Shown here: in pieces, positions 44,739 through 53,329 of the stretch | Layout of the letters: each line of letters begins with the position of its first letter | Numbering within the stretch: the first letter of the stretch is position 1 | From: Rhodocyclaceae bacterium | GTDB lineage: Bacteria; Pseudomonadota; Gammaproteobacteria; Burkholderiales; Rhodocyclaceae | Assembly: GCA_030681195.1 (NCBI GenBank) | Contig: JAUXXJ010000024.1 | Coordinates: 1 to 64,000 of the forward strand | Length of the DNA: 64,000 nt | Direction: 5' to 3' | Notes under the pieces: generated by a model | What the model saw: only the letters and a program-made list of their open reading frames with translations | Told to the model about the DNA's origin: nothing | Database searches by the model: none | Position numbers and translations under genes: made by a program

Positions 44739-45983
44739 TTATTTGACGGCTGGTATTACTGACAATTCCTTGTAAATGCAGCCGGCTATGATTTCATTCC
44801 CCTTTGCATTCAGATGACTAACATCTCGGAATACTGTTTCGGCGGATTCTCCGAAACAGTTTCGCAGATCAAAATAATGTGCGCGCGGGGGTACCGTTCT
44901 GAATCGTTCGTGCATTGCCATCTGTGTCAGGCTCAACGCCAACTCAGCCTCCGGCGCCATTTTTCGCGCGATGTTCACAATGCCCATTTCACTCTCGGAA
45001 AGCACTTTCTTTGAAAACACAGACGGGTAGTTGAAAACCACCAACTCAAAGCCGTAGCTGCTCGAAAGCTCTGCCAACATCTCAGCCTGACCGAACATAT
45101 CGGAAGCAACGGCTTTGGCTCTTCTTTCCATGAGTTCACTTCGGGTCAACTCCTTAAAGGATCCCACAAATACAGCCGGTTTATAGTCATCGCCTTCAAC
45201 AAATAGATTGCTCATAATTGGCTGCTCCCCGCTCAACCAACGTAGAACAGCACTCCGTCCCAGTAAGCTGTTTCGAATGGAATGCCGAATCGAATACTTG
45301 CCAGTCGCTCCGATTGAGTATCCACCGTAATTAAAATGGGGGGACGCCGACAAAACACGTTGCAGCGCGTCATTGTGGCCCTGATAGAAAACCACGATGC
45401 GTGGTCGATATCCGTTTCTAAGCTGGCTTAACAGGAGCAAGAATTGATTGTAAGAGACGAAGGCGGACTGGCCAAGGTTGTCTACCCGCGGCTTCGAACC
45501 TGCGGTCGCCCGAATAGTTGCAGGCACATCACTTGCGAGGAGCCGCTGCAGTTGGCTTGGAATGGTGTTTTCAGGGCATCGCAGTCCATCGCCCGCGATG
45601 GTGCTTGACCCATACACTGCGATCGCACCGGTGGAAGATTCCGGCTGGAAAGCCCCATGTGCCCAAGTATGCATCATGAGTGAATCCGGCGAATAGTAGG
45701 AGCCAAGTGCCAATTTGTTTAAGTCACGCCCCAACGGCTCGGGTCTACCGGGTGAATATCGTTCGGGCGGTGGTTCTTTGGCCTCATGCACGCACTTTTC
45801 CTCTTCGACACGACCGGTCCCTTCGCCGCCAGCTGTGCCGATTAGGGCATCGATCAGCGACTGCATTTCGACCTCTGCACGAGGCGGCTCAAACCACCTC
45901 GCAACTCCTTCAAGAAGGAAGAGAATAGCAACGGTGATGAGAGCCATTCTTAGGGCCGGCGATTTCATGCTTAACTCCGACAT
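44739..45983 (-). CDS. SGNH/GDSL-like protein with N-terminal membrane anchor, second copy
   Basis: Predicted 414-aa protein. A hydrophobic segment spans about 11-30, followed by a charged, proline-rich linker. SGNH features are VYGSSTIAGDG (123-133), GQSAFVSYNQ (171-180), GHNDA (202-206) and DVSH (387-390). It shares its architecture, though little sequence, with the neighbouring SGNH gene. I placed the start at the ATG at 45983, one base into the methyltransferase stop (TGATG overlap). Esterase or transferase action is not distinguishable by sequence. Confidence 0.8.
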   Translation of the reverse strand: MSELSMKSPALRMALITVAILFLLEGVARWFEPPRAEVEMQSLIDALIGTAGGEGTGRVEEEKCVHEAKEPPPERYSPGRPEPLGRDLNKLALGSYYSPDSLMMHTWAHGAFQPESSTGAIAVYGSSTIAGDGLRCPENTIPSQLQRLLASDVPATIRATAGSKPRVDNLGQSAFVSYNQFLLLLSQLRNGYRPRIVVFYQGHNDALQRVLSASPHFNYGGYSIGATGKYSIRHSIRNSLLGRSAVLRWLSGEQPIMSNLFVEGDDYKPAVFVGSFKELTRSELMERRAKAVASDMFGQAEMLAELSSSYGFELVVFNYPSVFSKKVLSESEMGIVNIARKMAPEAELALSLTQMAMHERFRTVPPRAHYFDLRNCFGESAETVFRDVSHLNAKGNEIIAGCIYKELSVIPAVK

Positions 45984-46927
45984 CACCACGCTATCGAATT
46001 CTCGGTCGATCGCTCCCGAGGACGCCATACCAGCAAAGTCGTTGGGTTATGCGCTTGCGACCCGATAATACGCGGATCAAGGGCTACGACCTCAATAAGC
46101 CCCTTTGCCTCGGCACTGCGTATCGTCGCCATGAACTCCCTGTTGTAGTCATTTATTTCCGCATATCGCTTGCATTCGGCTGCAAACTGTCCTCCCGGAA
46201 CATGCAGAGGTTCCATGTGGATGCCAACTTTCGGCGGCAACTCTTCGTCGAGAATTCGTTCAATCCAGGAGACATCGATCTCCGGCGTTTGCTCTATGGA
46301 ATGCACAGTCATCAATCCCCAGTCCTCCCCTTTGGCAAGATCGGAAATACTGTCCTTCATGTAGTTTCTTCGTACTGCCTCAATCGGTAATCCGGTGTCC
46401 GAGGCAATCTCGCCAATCAGGGAAACCGCGGCTGGCGACAGCTCGCATCCAACTGCCCGGATTGCGCAGTTGGCAGCGATATTGATTAGATTGATTCCGG
46501 CGCCGCACCCTAGCTCCACCACGACGCGGATTGCTCCCCGATCAACCACGCGCTGAACTGTCTGGACAACTAGCTGGCGAAAGAAGGCCTCTGCGACGGG
46601 AAGGCTACCCTCGTATAGCTCGTCTTGGAAACTCAACAGGAATCGATCAAGGTCGACCTGGCCATAGACACCCGGCAACGCCTGCATCTGTGCCCAGTTC
46701 TGGCGGTTGAGCTTATGCACGAACGACAAGGGCAACAGCGCCGGCGATAAATTGGGGACGCTCTGCTTGTGCCGGCCCCAGAGTCTCTTCATCTCAATGT
46801 ATCTCGCCTCGTATTCAGACTCGACACTAGACGCGTTTCTGGTTTTCTGCCAAGGTTCCAAGCCATCAATTCTGTCTGGCCAAGGAGAAATTCGGGCTGC
46901 TTCTTCGCGTGTAATCTTTCGGAACAT
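45983..46927 (-). CDS. SAM-dependent methyltransferase, unusual type
   Basis: Predicted 314-aa protein. VVVELGCGAGINLINIAANC is motif I, and AVGCELSPAAVSLIGEIA contains the acidic loop. The N-terminal 110 residues (WPDRIDGLEPWQKTRNASS) are not typical. A later VHSIEQTPEIDVSWI segment takes the place of the usual EVLEH post-motif. Ends at the SGNH gene by a one-base overlap (TGATG) and starts 70 bases after the radical SAM gene. The substrate is unknown. Confidence 0.78.
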   Translation of the reverse strand: MFRKITREEAARISPWPDRIDGLEPWQKTRNASSVESEYEARYIEMKRLWGRHKQSVPNLSPALLPLSFVHKLNRQNWAQMQALPGVYGQVDLDRFLLSFQDELYEGSLPVAEAFFRQLVVQTVQRVVDRGAIRVVVELGCGAGINLINIAANCAIRAVGCELSPAAVSLIGEIASDTGLPIEAVRRNYMKDSISDLAKGEDWGLMTVHSIEQTPEIDVSWIERILDEELPPKVGIHMEPLHVPGGQFAAECKRYAEINDYNREFMATIRSAEAKGLIEVVALDPRIIGSQAHNPTTLLVWRPRERSTENSIAW

Positions 46928-46997
46928 AATAGAGATAATCAGGTTGTTAGACTTCGTGTCACTGGCATCTAAGGGGCGTTAGCTTGCAACGCAATTG

Positions 46998-48092
46998 CTA
47001 TCCGATGTCGGTACGATTCTTTATGATGCTGAAATCGGATGTCGCCAAACAATCCTGACAAACGATGTTCAGTTTTCCATCCATATGCTGCTTGCGCAAG
47101 CGGTTCATTTTCTCGCCCGTCCATATTTCGCCGATGGTTTGCTCATTGATATTACCGACTATGAGATTCTTGCCTTGGTAGGCACAACACGGTCCGACGT
47201 TTCCATCGCTCCAGACGGCGAGCGTGTCGAATGGGTAGTGGCAGTACCGCTCTTCCGGCGACAGGCGAAGATAGTGGTCCGCAGGCGCGCGGGCTTCCCA
47301 GCGCTCTTCTTCACTCAGTAGTTCCAGCGTTTCAATTGAGGAATGGGATGTCAGCCGTTGAAAGTCGACGGCATCGACGACATCTATCCATTTTTCCTTG
47401 AATGCCGGTATTTCGTGCGCGTTCTCCGCCTGCATCACGAAGGATACGCGAACGATCGGGAGTTTCAACCCCAACTCTTCGCGCCGCGCTACCAGATACC
47501 TGATGTTTTCTTCCACCTCGTGAAGCCTGCCTTCGTGACTCGAACGGTCAGTCCGGCTCCGGCGAATCTTGTCGTAGGTCTCTTCAGTAGAGGCGTCCAG
47601 GGACACGAAAACACGCGTGATCCCCGAATGCAAGATCTTTTCCACACGGCCCTTGTTCAAGAGTTGCCCGTTGGTAAACAGCAGCAAATCCATTATTTTG
47701 TGCTTTACGGCTTCGTCGATGAGGCGATCAACGTCCTTGTATAGGAGTGGTTCGTGGCCGTTGCCAATAAGGATCGCCGGAACTCCAATCGCTTCGGCTT
47801 CCTCAAATATCTTTACCAGATCCCCTGCGGTGAGGGTTGTTTTCTTCTTTTCAAAATGGGGCAAATGACACATGACGCATGCCAGATTGCACCGATTTAC
47901 TGTTTCGATAGTCAACGTCAACGGGTAGGGTAATACGCTTTCGTTCCCCTTTCCTGCGGCAATTCGGTTGTAGTCAGTTCGATAGTCGGCAAATCGCTGT
48001 CCAAACTTTCTCCCCACAGTCTCCATTAGGTCTGCTTCAATGTCTCGTTTTGCGACTCGCCTGATATGGACTGGGCCGGTTTGTTGTGTCAT
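46998..48092 (-). CDS. Radical SAM protein with SPASM-like domain
   Basis: Predicted 364-aa protein. The radical SAM cluster motif is CX3CX2C at Cys 68, 72 and 75 (CNLACVMC). The C-terminus has a SPASM-type set: YCHYPF, GNVGPCCAY, GNINEQTIGEIWTG and CQDC (345-348). Members act in peptide maturation, but also on sugars in antibiotic and polysaccharide loci. The neighbours are methyltransferases and SGNH proteins, so carbohydrate or lipid modification is likelier than peptide work here. It is not assigned to a subfamily. Confidence 0.86.
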   Translation of the reverse strand: MTQQTGPVHIRRVAKRDIEADLMETVGRKFGQRFADYRTDYNRIAAGKGNESVLPYPLTLTIETVNRCNLACVMCHLPHFEKKKTTLTAGDLVKIFEEAEAIGVPAILIGNGHEPLLYKDVDRLIDEAVKHKIMDLLLFTNGQLLNKGRVEKILHSGITRVFVSLDASTEETYDKIRRSRTDRSSHEGRLHEVEENIRYLVARREELGLKLPIVRVSFVMQAENAHEIPAFKEKWIDVVDAVDFQRLTSHSSIETLELLSEEERWEARAPADHYLRLSPEERYCHYPFDTLAVWSDGNVGPCCAYQGKNLIVGNINEQTIGEIWTGEKMNRLRKQHMDGKLNIVCQDCLATSDFSIIKNRTDIG

Positions 48093-48147
48093 GGATGGTA
48101 TCTCGCTAAGTCGTGTTTCGATTCAAAGGATTCGGACCGTAAGACGT

Positions 48148-48969
48148 TTATGCGACAAAATCAAGGAAGGTCCGTATCGTAAATTTTCCGCTCGGCTCTC
48201 GTAATCTCTGAATACGAACGACCCTTAACCCAGCACGCTCGGCCAGCATTGCTGTAGAAGCGATGCTGAAAACATGATGGTGTTCGACGAAAAACTCTTC
48301 TCGTCCCGGACCTTCCGCAGCAGCCGCTTCGGCGTCGGGAACTTCGAAATAGACAAATCCCCTTGGGCTAAGCAGCAACTTTGTTCTCGCAAGCATCGCC
48401 AGCGGGTCTACAACGTGTTCCAGAACTTTATTCAGTGTTACGACATCGAAGTGGCCCAGTTCGGCAGTGTCCAACTTCATGAAATCACCAGTCACCGCAT
48501 GCACGCCTACAGTCTCGCGAGCGTGCTTCGCCGCCCGCGGGTCCGGATCAATTACCGTACATCTCCAGCCCGCTTCCTTCATGCGATACGCAAATACGCA
48601 AAGTCCTGAACCAATGTCGACTAAGCTCGGAACGTAGCTTGCACCGAACCTCTCGCCAGAAAACTCTAACACGGTAGCAACGCGCCCTGTGTTGTCCGAG
48701 TCCTGAGGAGGCAATGCTAATACACGTTCGAAGGTTTCTTTCAGGCGATCTCCGTATGTAACGTCCACATAGGCGCCCCCATAGAGTTCACTCAAGTCCA
48801 TGGGGTTTACCGAAAAACGGTGCCCGCAGAGGCCGCACTTTGAATATGAGCGATTATATGTTTGGTCCCCAATATCAAAGGAAGTTTCTCCGACTGGCGG
48901 CGCGTCGTAGGAAAACTCGGATTCCAAGTGAGCGCCATTACACGGGCACTGAATTGTCGGAAGTATCAT
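48148..48969 (-). CDS. Zinc-ribbon SAM methyltransferase, module B (paralogue of the neuB-linked one)
   Basis: Predicted 273-aa methyltransferase. Cys at 8, 10, 45 and 48 give a zinc-ribbon-like N-terminus. SLVDIGSGLCVFAYRMKEAG is the SAM motif, DVVTLNKVLEHVVDP the post-motif. It is a paralogue of the product of 35536-36429, aligned Cys 45 and 48, SDNTGRV and EPSGKFT included. It overlaps the unknown 128-aa gene by ATGA (48966-48969). It ends a run of seven genes linked by overlaps or near-contact from the DegT gene on. Confidence 0.85.
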   Translation of the reverse strand: MILPTIQCPCNGAHLESEFSYDAPPVGETSFDIGDQTYNRSYSKCGLCGHRFSVNPMDLSELYGGAYVDVTYGDRLKETFERVLALPPQDSDNTGRVATVLEFSGERFGASYVPSLVDIGSGLCVFAYRMKEAGWRCTVIDPDPRAAKHARETVGVHAVTGDFMKLDTAELGHFDVVTLNKVLEHVVDPLAMLARTKLLLSPRGFVYFEVPDAEAAAAEGPGREEFFVEHHHVFSIASTAMLAERAGLRVVRIQRLREPSGKFTIRTFLDFVA

Positions 48970-49352
48970 TCTGGTGCCCCCATTTTAGTTGCGAGGTCAT
49001 CTAGCGCTTCCATGCTGTCCATCCACACCACGACACTGAGATTTTCCCGAATGCAATATTCGTCAAAAGGCTTTTCCCGCCCACGTTCAACCAAGAAGAC
49101 GAAATAGCGGCCGGTGCCCCGGTTACGAATCAGCACGCCGCGCAGGCCGAACTGCTCCAACCGCCCGTTGAGCGACGGCGTGGCGTAAAACCCCCAGTCC
49201 TTGGCCGCGACGTCGTATTCGGCGCCGGATGCCGTGACGAAGGTGACCTGTTCGTCGGGATCGAGCCGCAGGTTGCCGCAGTCCCGCATGTCGAACTTCA
49301 CCGAGTTACCGACCGGGAATCGGCGCGGCGGATCCTTGGGCTCGAACTTCAC
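48966..49352 (-). CDS. Unknown 128-aa protein coupled to the amidotransferase
   Basis: I do not recognise this protein. The start is the GTG at 49352, overlapping the WbpG-like gene by GTGA (49349-49352), and its stop overlaps the methyltransferase start by ATGA. The frame is open farther upstream to 49757, but that part is a shadow of the amidotransferase gene. The sequence has many aromatic and charged residues, such as KDWGFYATPSLNGRLEQFG and GRYFVFLVERGREKPFDEY, and a single-domain beta-rich look. It has no signal or membrane segment. Its double coupling suggests a role beside the amidotransferase. Confidence 0.75.
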   Translation of the reverse strand: MKFEPKDPPRRFPVGNSVKFDMRDCGNLRLDPDEQVTFVTASGAEYDVAAKDWGFYATPSLNGRLEQFGLRGVLIRNRGTGRYFVFLVERGREKPFDEYCIRENLSVVVWMDSMEALDDLATKMGAPE

Positions 49353-50470
49353 GACCAGCTCCAGTCTGCGATGAGGAAATCCGGGATGTACCAGGTGCCA
49401 TCGTTCCGCTGCTGCCAGATGTCGCGGTTGCGGAAGGTTTCGGCGATGTCGAAGAAGCGCTCGCGGGTGATGTCGGCGAAGGCGCAGAACTTGTCGATGT
49501 CGGCACGGGGCGTCTGGTCGCCCTTGTTGCGGATGATCTGCAGCGCATGCTCCCGCGTCATGCGGCCATTGCGTATTTCCAGCGACAGGTTGTCGAACAA
49601 CCGCGTGAAGCCGAACTTGTACCACTTCATCCAGTGATGCAGCGAGATGAAGTCGTCGTCGATATCGGCGTAGTCGTAATAGCCGGTGCGCGCCGCGCCG
49701 GCGTTGTACTTGAAGCCGTGGGCGGCCGCAACGGCCAGGCTGGTTTCCGGGTCCCACGGGAAGTAGTAGCCGAGGAATACGGCGCGCTGCGCCTGCGCCT
49801 CGACGCTGCTCTCGTCGGGGCCGAAATAGGCTGCCAGATCCTTGCGCGAGAAACCGTGCTCAAGCCAGTCCTCGGCGGTGGTGCCGTGCATCACGCCGTA
49901 CTTCTTCAACCAGGCACGGTCGAGCCGGAAGCCGGTGAGTGATTCGTCTTCGGTGCCGTATTCGAATGCGGAGTTCTCGCCCCACACGATCAGCGGAATG
50001 CGGAAGCGTGCGGCGATGGTGAGCGGGATGTTGAACAGGGCCATGTGCATGGGGATGGCCGTCGAGCCGAAGCGCTCAAAGGCCTTGATCATGAAGCGGG
50101 CCTCGACCTTGGGATTGATGCGGTAGTCGATGTGGTCCACGCCCAGCGCCACGAGGTTGTCGAGGTTGCGCTGGCCGATGGGAGTGCGCGCCGGGGTCTT
50201 CCAGGTCACGGCCAATGGCGTGAGGCCGTGCTCCAGGCACTTGATGACCTGCCAGGTGCTGTCCTTGCCGCCGCTGACCGGGATCAGGCAGTCGTAGCCG
50301 TTCGCGGCTGCCTTGGCATTGGCAACGACACTCTCGAACGCGGCCTCGCGACCAGCCCAGTCGATGGCGGGCTTGCCGCCGTGGGCCTTGCAGGCATTGC
50401 AGATGCCGTCTTCGCCGATGACGAGGTTGGGACGGCTGTCGGGCAGCACACAGCGGCGGCACCACTTCAT
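49349..50470 (-). CDS. N-acetyl sugar amidotransferase (WbpG/PseA-like)
   Basis: Predicted 373-aa ATP-dependent amidotransferase of the N-acetyl sugar amidotransferase family. Two Cys pairs (CRRC at 4-7 and CNAC at 24-27) look zinc-binding. PVSGGKDST (64-72) is the PP-loop. Relatives turn a sugar N-acetyl group into an acetamidino group: WbpG with HisH/HisF-like partners, PseA on a nonulosonic acid. No HisH or HisF homologue is nearby; the AsnB-like gene directly upstream (ATGA overlap) and the NeuB-like gene just before that make a nonulosonate target likely. This last point is inference. Confidence 0.9.
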   Translation of the reverse strand: MKWCRRCVLPDSRPNLVIGEDGICNACKAHGGKPAIDWAGREAAFESVVANAKAAANGYDCLIPVSGGKDSTWQVIKCLEHGLTPLAVTWKTPARTPIGQRNLDNLVALGVDHIDYRINPKVEARFMIKAFERFGSTAIPMHMALFNIPLTIAARFRIPLIVWGENSAFEYGTEDESLTGFRLDRAWLKKYGVMHGTTAEDWLEHGFSRKDLAAYFGPDESSVEAQAQRAVFLGYYFPWDPETSLAVAAAHGFKYNAGAARTGYYDYADIDDDFISLHHWMKWYKFGFTRLFDNLSLEIRNGRMTREHALQIIRNKGDQTPRADIDKFCAFADITRERFFDIAETFRNRDIWQQRNDGTWYIPDFLIADWSWS

Positions 50471-52308
50471 GCGCTGCCTCCGTCGCCAAACTCTTCGAGG
50501 AACATGCGCGCGTTGAGGAAGTAGAAGAGAAACTTGCTCTGGCTGTTGGGCAGGTCCGGCCTGTCGATCAAGTCGGCGATGGGAGTACGACGAACATGCT
50601 CGAAGATGGGCCCATCGTCGAGGATCTGCGCCCGCACCTGCGGATCCGCGACATCGAGATAATCGAATATCGGGACGTTGAAGCCGACCTTGCGTGGGTT
50701 GTCGATGACGGCGTCGGGCGCGAGGCCGCGCACTGCCTCGCGCAGGACGGCCTTGGCCTTGGCGTCACGAATCAGGTGGCGGGTCGGGATCGACTGGCAG
50801 ACTTCGAACAGGCGCCGGTCGAGGAACGGTGAGCGGTTCTCGATAGAGTAGTACATAGCGTTGAGGTCATCCTCGTGAAGGATGGGCGGCACGGATTCGT
50901 GGAACAGTTCGTTGTTCATCCGGTTGCGCAACGGCACCCGGCTGTAGGCTTCTTCGGCGAAGGGCTCGCTCCACGGCTGGGCGAGGAAGGCCGAGAACGT
51001 GTCGGCATCGAGGTAGATGTGGTCGCGCAGGGCCGGGTTCTTGACGAAGCAGTCCGGGTCCTGGAGGACGGGGTTGCGCACGATGGGCCCGACCACGCGC
51101 CGCCAGTTGTCACGTGCCTGCGACTGCGCGGCCGGATCGTCGGCGAGGGCCTGGATGTAGAAATTCTGGTGATCGAAGTAACCGCTGAAGAGTTCATCTG
51201 CACCGGTGCCGCTGACAGAAACCTTGTAGCCCGCTGCCGCCACGGCGGCCATCAACTGCCACTGGGCGTAGTAGGTGATGGTGCACACCGGTGCGTCATG
51301 GTACTGGATCTGCCGGCGCAGATTGACAAGAAAATCCTTACGCTCGACGGGAATGGAGGTGTGATGCAAGCCCAGTTCGGCGACAGCCGTCTCCACCATC
51401 GCCCGCTCTTCGTAGCGCTCGTCGGTGTTCATAATAGTGAAACCATGAACCTCGTGGCCGAGTTTGCGCTTGGCAATCGCGATCAGGGCATTTGAGTCGA
51501 CGCCCCCGCTCAGGCAAAAGGCGATGGGCACATCTGCGCGCAGGCGGATGCGCACGGATTCGACGAGGGCGTCGCGTGCCCGGGCGACCGCCTCGTCGAA
51601 TGTCATCGATTCGTCGGTAGCATCGAAGCGGGGCGACCAGTAAGAGGCGTCTTGGCGCTGGCCGCGACGGTCGAAGCGCGCTGTCGTGCCAGGACGAACT
51701 TCGCGCAGGCCGGCGAAGAAGGTATCGCCGGTCTTGTAGAGGGCCTTGTAGCCGTTGACTAGGTAGCGGCGCAGGTGGTTGGCATTGACGGGGAGCCGCC
51801 GACCGAGCAGGGCAAAAATGAACTTGGGCTCGGAACCGAAATAGACGCCGCTGTCGTCCTCGAACACGTACAGCGGCTTCTCGCCGAAACGATCGCGGCA
51901 GAGCAAGAGGCCGTTGTCGTCCAGCCAGGCAAAGGCCCACATGCCCTCGCAGCCATCAAGCCCGGCGCTACCCCGGGTGGCGAGCAGGCTAGCGAGGACT
52001 TCGGTGTCGCTCGCGGTGGTGAACGCCTGCCCGTCTCGCACCAGTTCGGCGCGCAGTTCCAAGTAATTGTACAGCTCGCCGTTGTAACTGAGATGTCCGC
52101 CGCCGCGTGCGAACGGCTGGTTGGCGCGGGCATCGAGGTCGATGATGCGCAGGCGAGAATGCAGGAGGTAGCCATTGCGCTCAACGCCCACCACACGATG
52201 GACGGAACCATGGCCGTCCGGTCCGCGCCGCCCCATCCGCTCGAAGCACTGCGCAAGACGTTCCGGCGGCAGCGTGCGCGTTCCGTAGTAGCCGGCGATG
52301 CCGCACAC
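50467..52308 (-). CDS. asnB: Asparagine-synthetase-like glutamine amidotransferase (AsnB paralogue 3)
   Basis: Predicted 613-aa AsnB-family protein. The glutaminase has Cys2 and RRGPDGHG (27-34); the PP-loop is SGGVDSN (267-273), with Asn at the last position where the other two paralogues have Ser. The start is a GTG one base after the NeuB-like gene, giving MCGIAGYYG with Cys2 in place. It overlaps the WbpG-like gene by ATGA. It could form an amide itself or supply ammonia to its neighbour; the former is better supported by family. Confidence 0.9.
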   Translation of the reverse strand: MCGIAGYYGTRTLPPERLAQCFERMGRRGPDGHGSVHRVVGVERNGYLLHSRLRIIDLDARANQPFARGGGHLSYNGELYNYLELRAELVRDGQAFTTASDTEVLASLLATRGSAGLDGCEGMWAFAWLDDNGLLLCRDRFGEKPLYVFEDDSGVYFGSEPKFIFALLGRRLPVNANHLRRYLVNGYKALYKTGDTFFAGLREVRPGTTARFDRRGQRQDASYWSPRFDATDESMTFDEAVARARDALVESVRIRLRADVPIAFCLSGGVDSNALIAIAKRKLGHEVHGFTIMNTDERYEERAMVETAVAELGLHHTSIPVERKDFLVNLRRQIQYHDAPVCTITYYAQWQLMAAVAAAGYKVSVSGTGADELFSGYFDHQNFYIQALADDPAAQSQARDNWRRVVGPIVRNPVLQDPDCFVKNPALRDHIYLDADTFSAFLAQPWSEPFAEEAYSRVPLRNRMNNELFHESVPPILHEDDLNAMYYSIENRSPFLDRRLFEVCQSIPTRHLIRDAKAKAVLREAVRGLAPDAVIDNPRKVGFNVPIFDYLDVADPQVRAQILDDGPIFEHVRRTPIADLIDRPDLPNSQSKFLFYFLNARMFLEEFGDGGSA

Positions 52309-52309
52309 G

Positions 52310-53329
52310 TCAGGCCACCATGTCCGGCTTGATCATCTCGCCGCGCGCCACTGCCTGGTTCAGGCGCCGGCCGAGGATGAGCCCTTCCAGGCCGGGTGCC
52401 AGCCCGCCACCGGGGCGAAGCCAGTCGAGATCCGCATCCGCGAGCAGATGCCCGGCCGGGAGCGCGGCGCGCGCCACGATGGACCGTCGCGCGGCAGCCG
52501 CAGTCGGCATCTCGCCGTCCTGCAGGATCTTTTCGCCGGTGCCAAGGAGGGTTTGCGCCAGCCGCACCCGTCGCACGAGTTCTGCCATCTCGGCGGGGTC
52601 GGCCGACAGGGCGTGGTCCCTGAAGTCGGACTGTGTCTTTGATAGCGTAAAGTGTTTTTCGATGATGCGCGCGCCGAGCGCGACGGACAGGACCGCGGCA
52701 TCAACGCCAAGGGTGTGGTCCGAATAGCCGACCACCTTGCCGGTTTCGCGTGCAAGCGTGGCAATGGCGCGGAGGTTTGCTTGTTCAGGCGATGTTGGGT
52801 AGGCGGAGACACAATGCAGCAGCGCAATCTCGCCGGCCAGCACTACATTCCCGCTGGTCCGCGCGGCATTCTCGATGATCTTGCAGGCCTGGTTGATCGC
52901 GGCGAGATCGGTCATGCCGGTGGAGAGCAGGATGGGCTTGCCCGTTGCGGCAACCGCCGCCAGCAATGGCGTGAAGTTGTTGTCGCCTGAGGCGATCTTG
53001 AAGGCCGGCACCAGAGGGTCGAGCCAAGGCACGACGTCGGGAGTGAATGGCGTGGACAGGAACATTGCGCCGGCCGCGCTCGCGACCCCGGCCAGTTCGG
53101 CAAACTGGTCGCGGCTGAAGGCGTAGCGGCCCAGCTGCTCGATGCGCGCTGCCTGCGTTGCGGAAACCAGCCGCGCGGGCTGGATGGTCTGGAACTTTAC
53201 TGCCTGGGCACCCGCCACCGCAGCCGCGTGAATCATCTCCACGGCGAGACCGAAATCACCTTCATGGTTGTTTCCGATTTCGGCGATCACCAATACTTCA
53301 CATGACAGGTCGACGTCACCGATGTTCAT
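52310..53329 (-). CDS. neuB: NeuB-family nonulosonate synthase, module B
   Basis: Predicted 339-aa PEP-dependent synthase. AEIGNNHEGD (16-25), KFQT (45-48), STPF, IASGDNNFTPLL, STGMT and a YSDHTLG with EKHFTLSKTQ are typical of NeuB/LegI/SpsE. A C-terminal SAF domain (about 280-339) has RSIVARAALPAGHLL. It overlaps the GNAT gene by ATGA. It is a clearly different member from the neuB gene at 34553-35539, so the two should use different substrates or one product in two ways. Confidence 0.91.
   Translation of the reverse strand: MNIGDVDLSCEVLVIAEIGNNHEGDFGLAVEMIHAAAVAGAQAVKFQTIQPARLVSATQAARIEQLGRYAFSRDQFAELAGVASAAGAMFLSTPFTPDVVPWLDPLVPAFKIASGDNNFTPLLAAVAATGKPILLSTGMTDLAAINQACKIIENAARTSGNVVLAGEIALLHCVSAYPTSPEQANLRAIATLARETGKVVGYSDHTLGVDAAVLSVALGARIIEKHFTLSKTQSDFRDHALSADPAEMAELVRRVRLAQTLLGTGEKILQDGEMPTAAAARRSIVARAALPAGHLLADADLDWLRPGGGLAPGLEGLILGRRLNQAVARGEMIKPDMVA

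Noticed and set aside
49353..49757. Extension of the 128-aa unknown protein 135 codons upstream
   Set aside because: These codons lie in another frame of the WbpG-like gene and give repetitive Arg- and His-rich text, a typical shadow. The GTG at 49352 overlapping the stop is the natural start.
50875..51495. Plus-strand open frame opposite the third AsnB gene
   Set aside because: Antisense shadow of a GC-rich real gene; no motif and no ribosome site.
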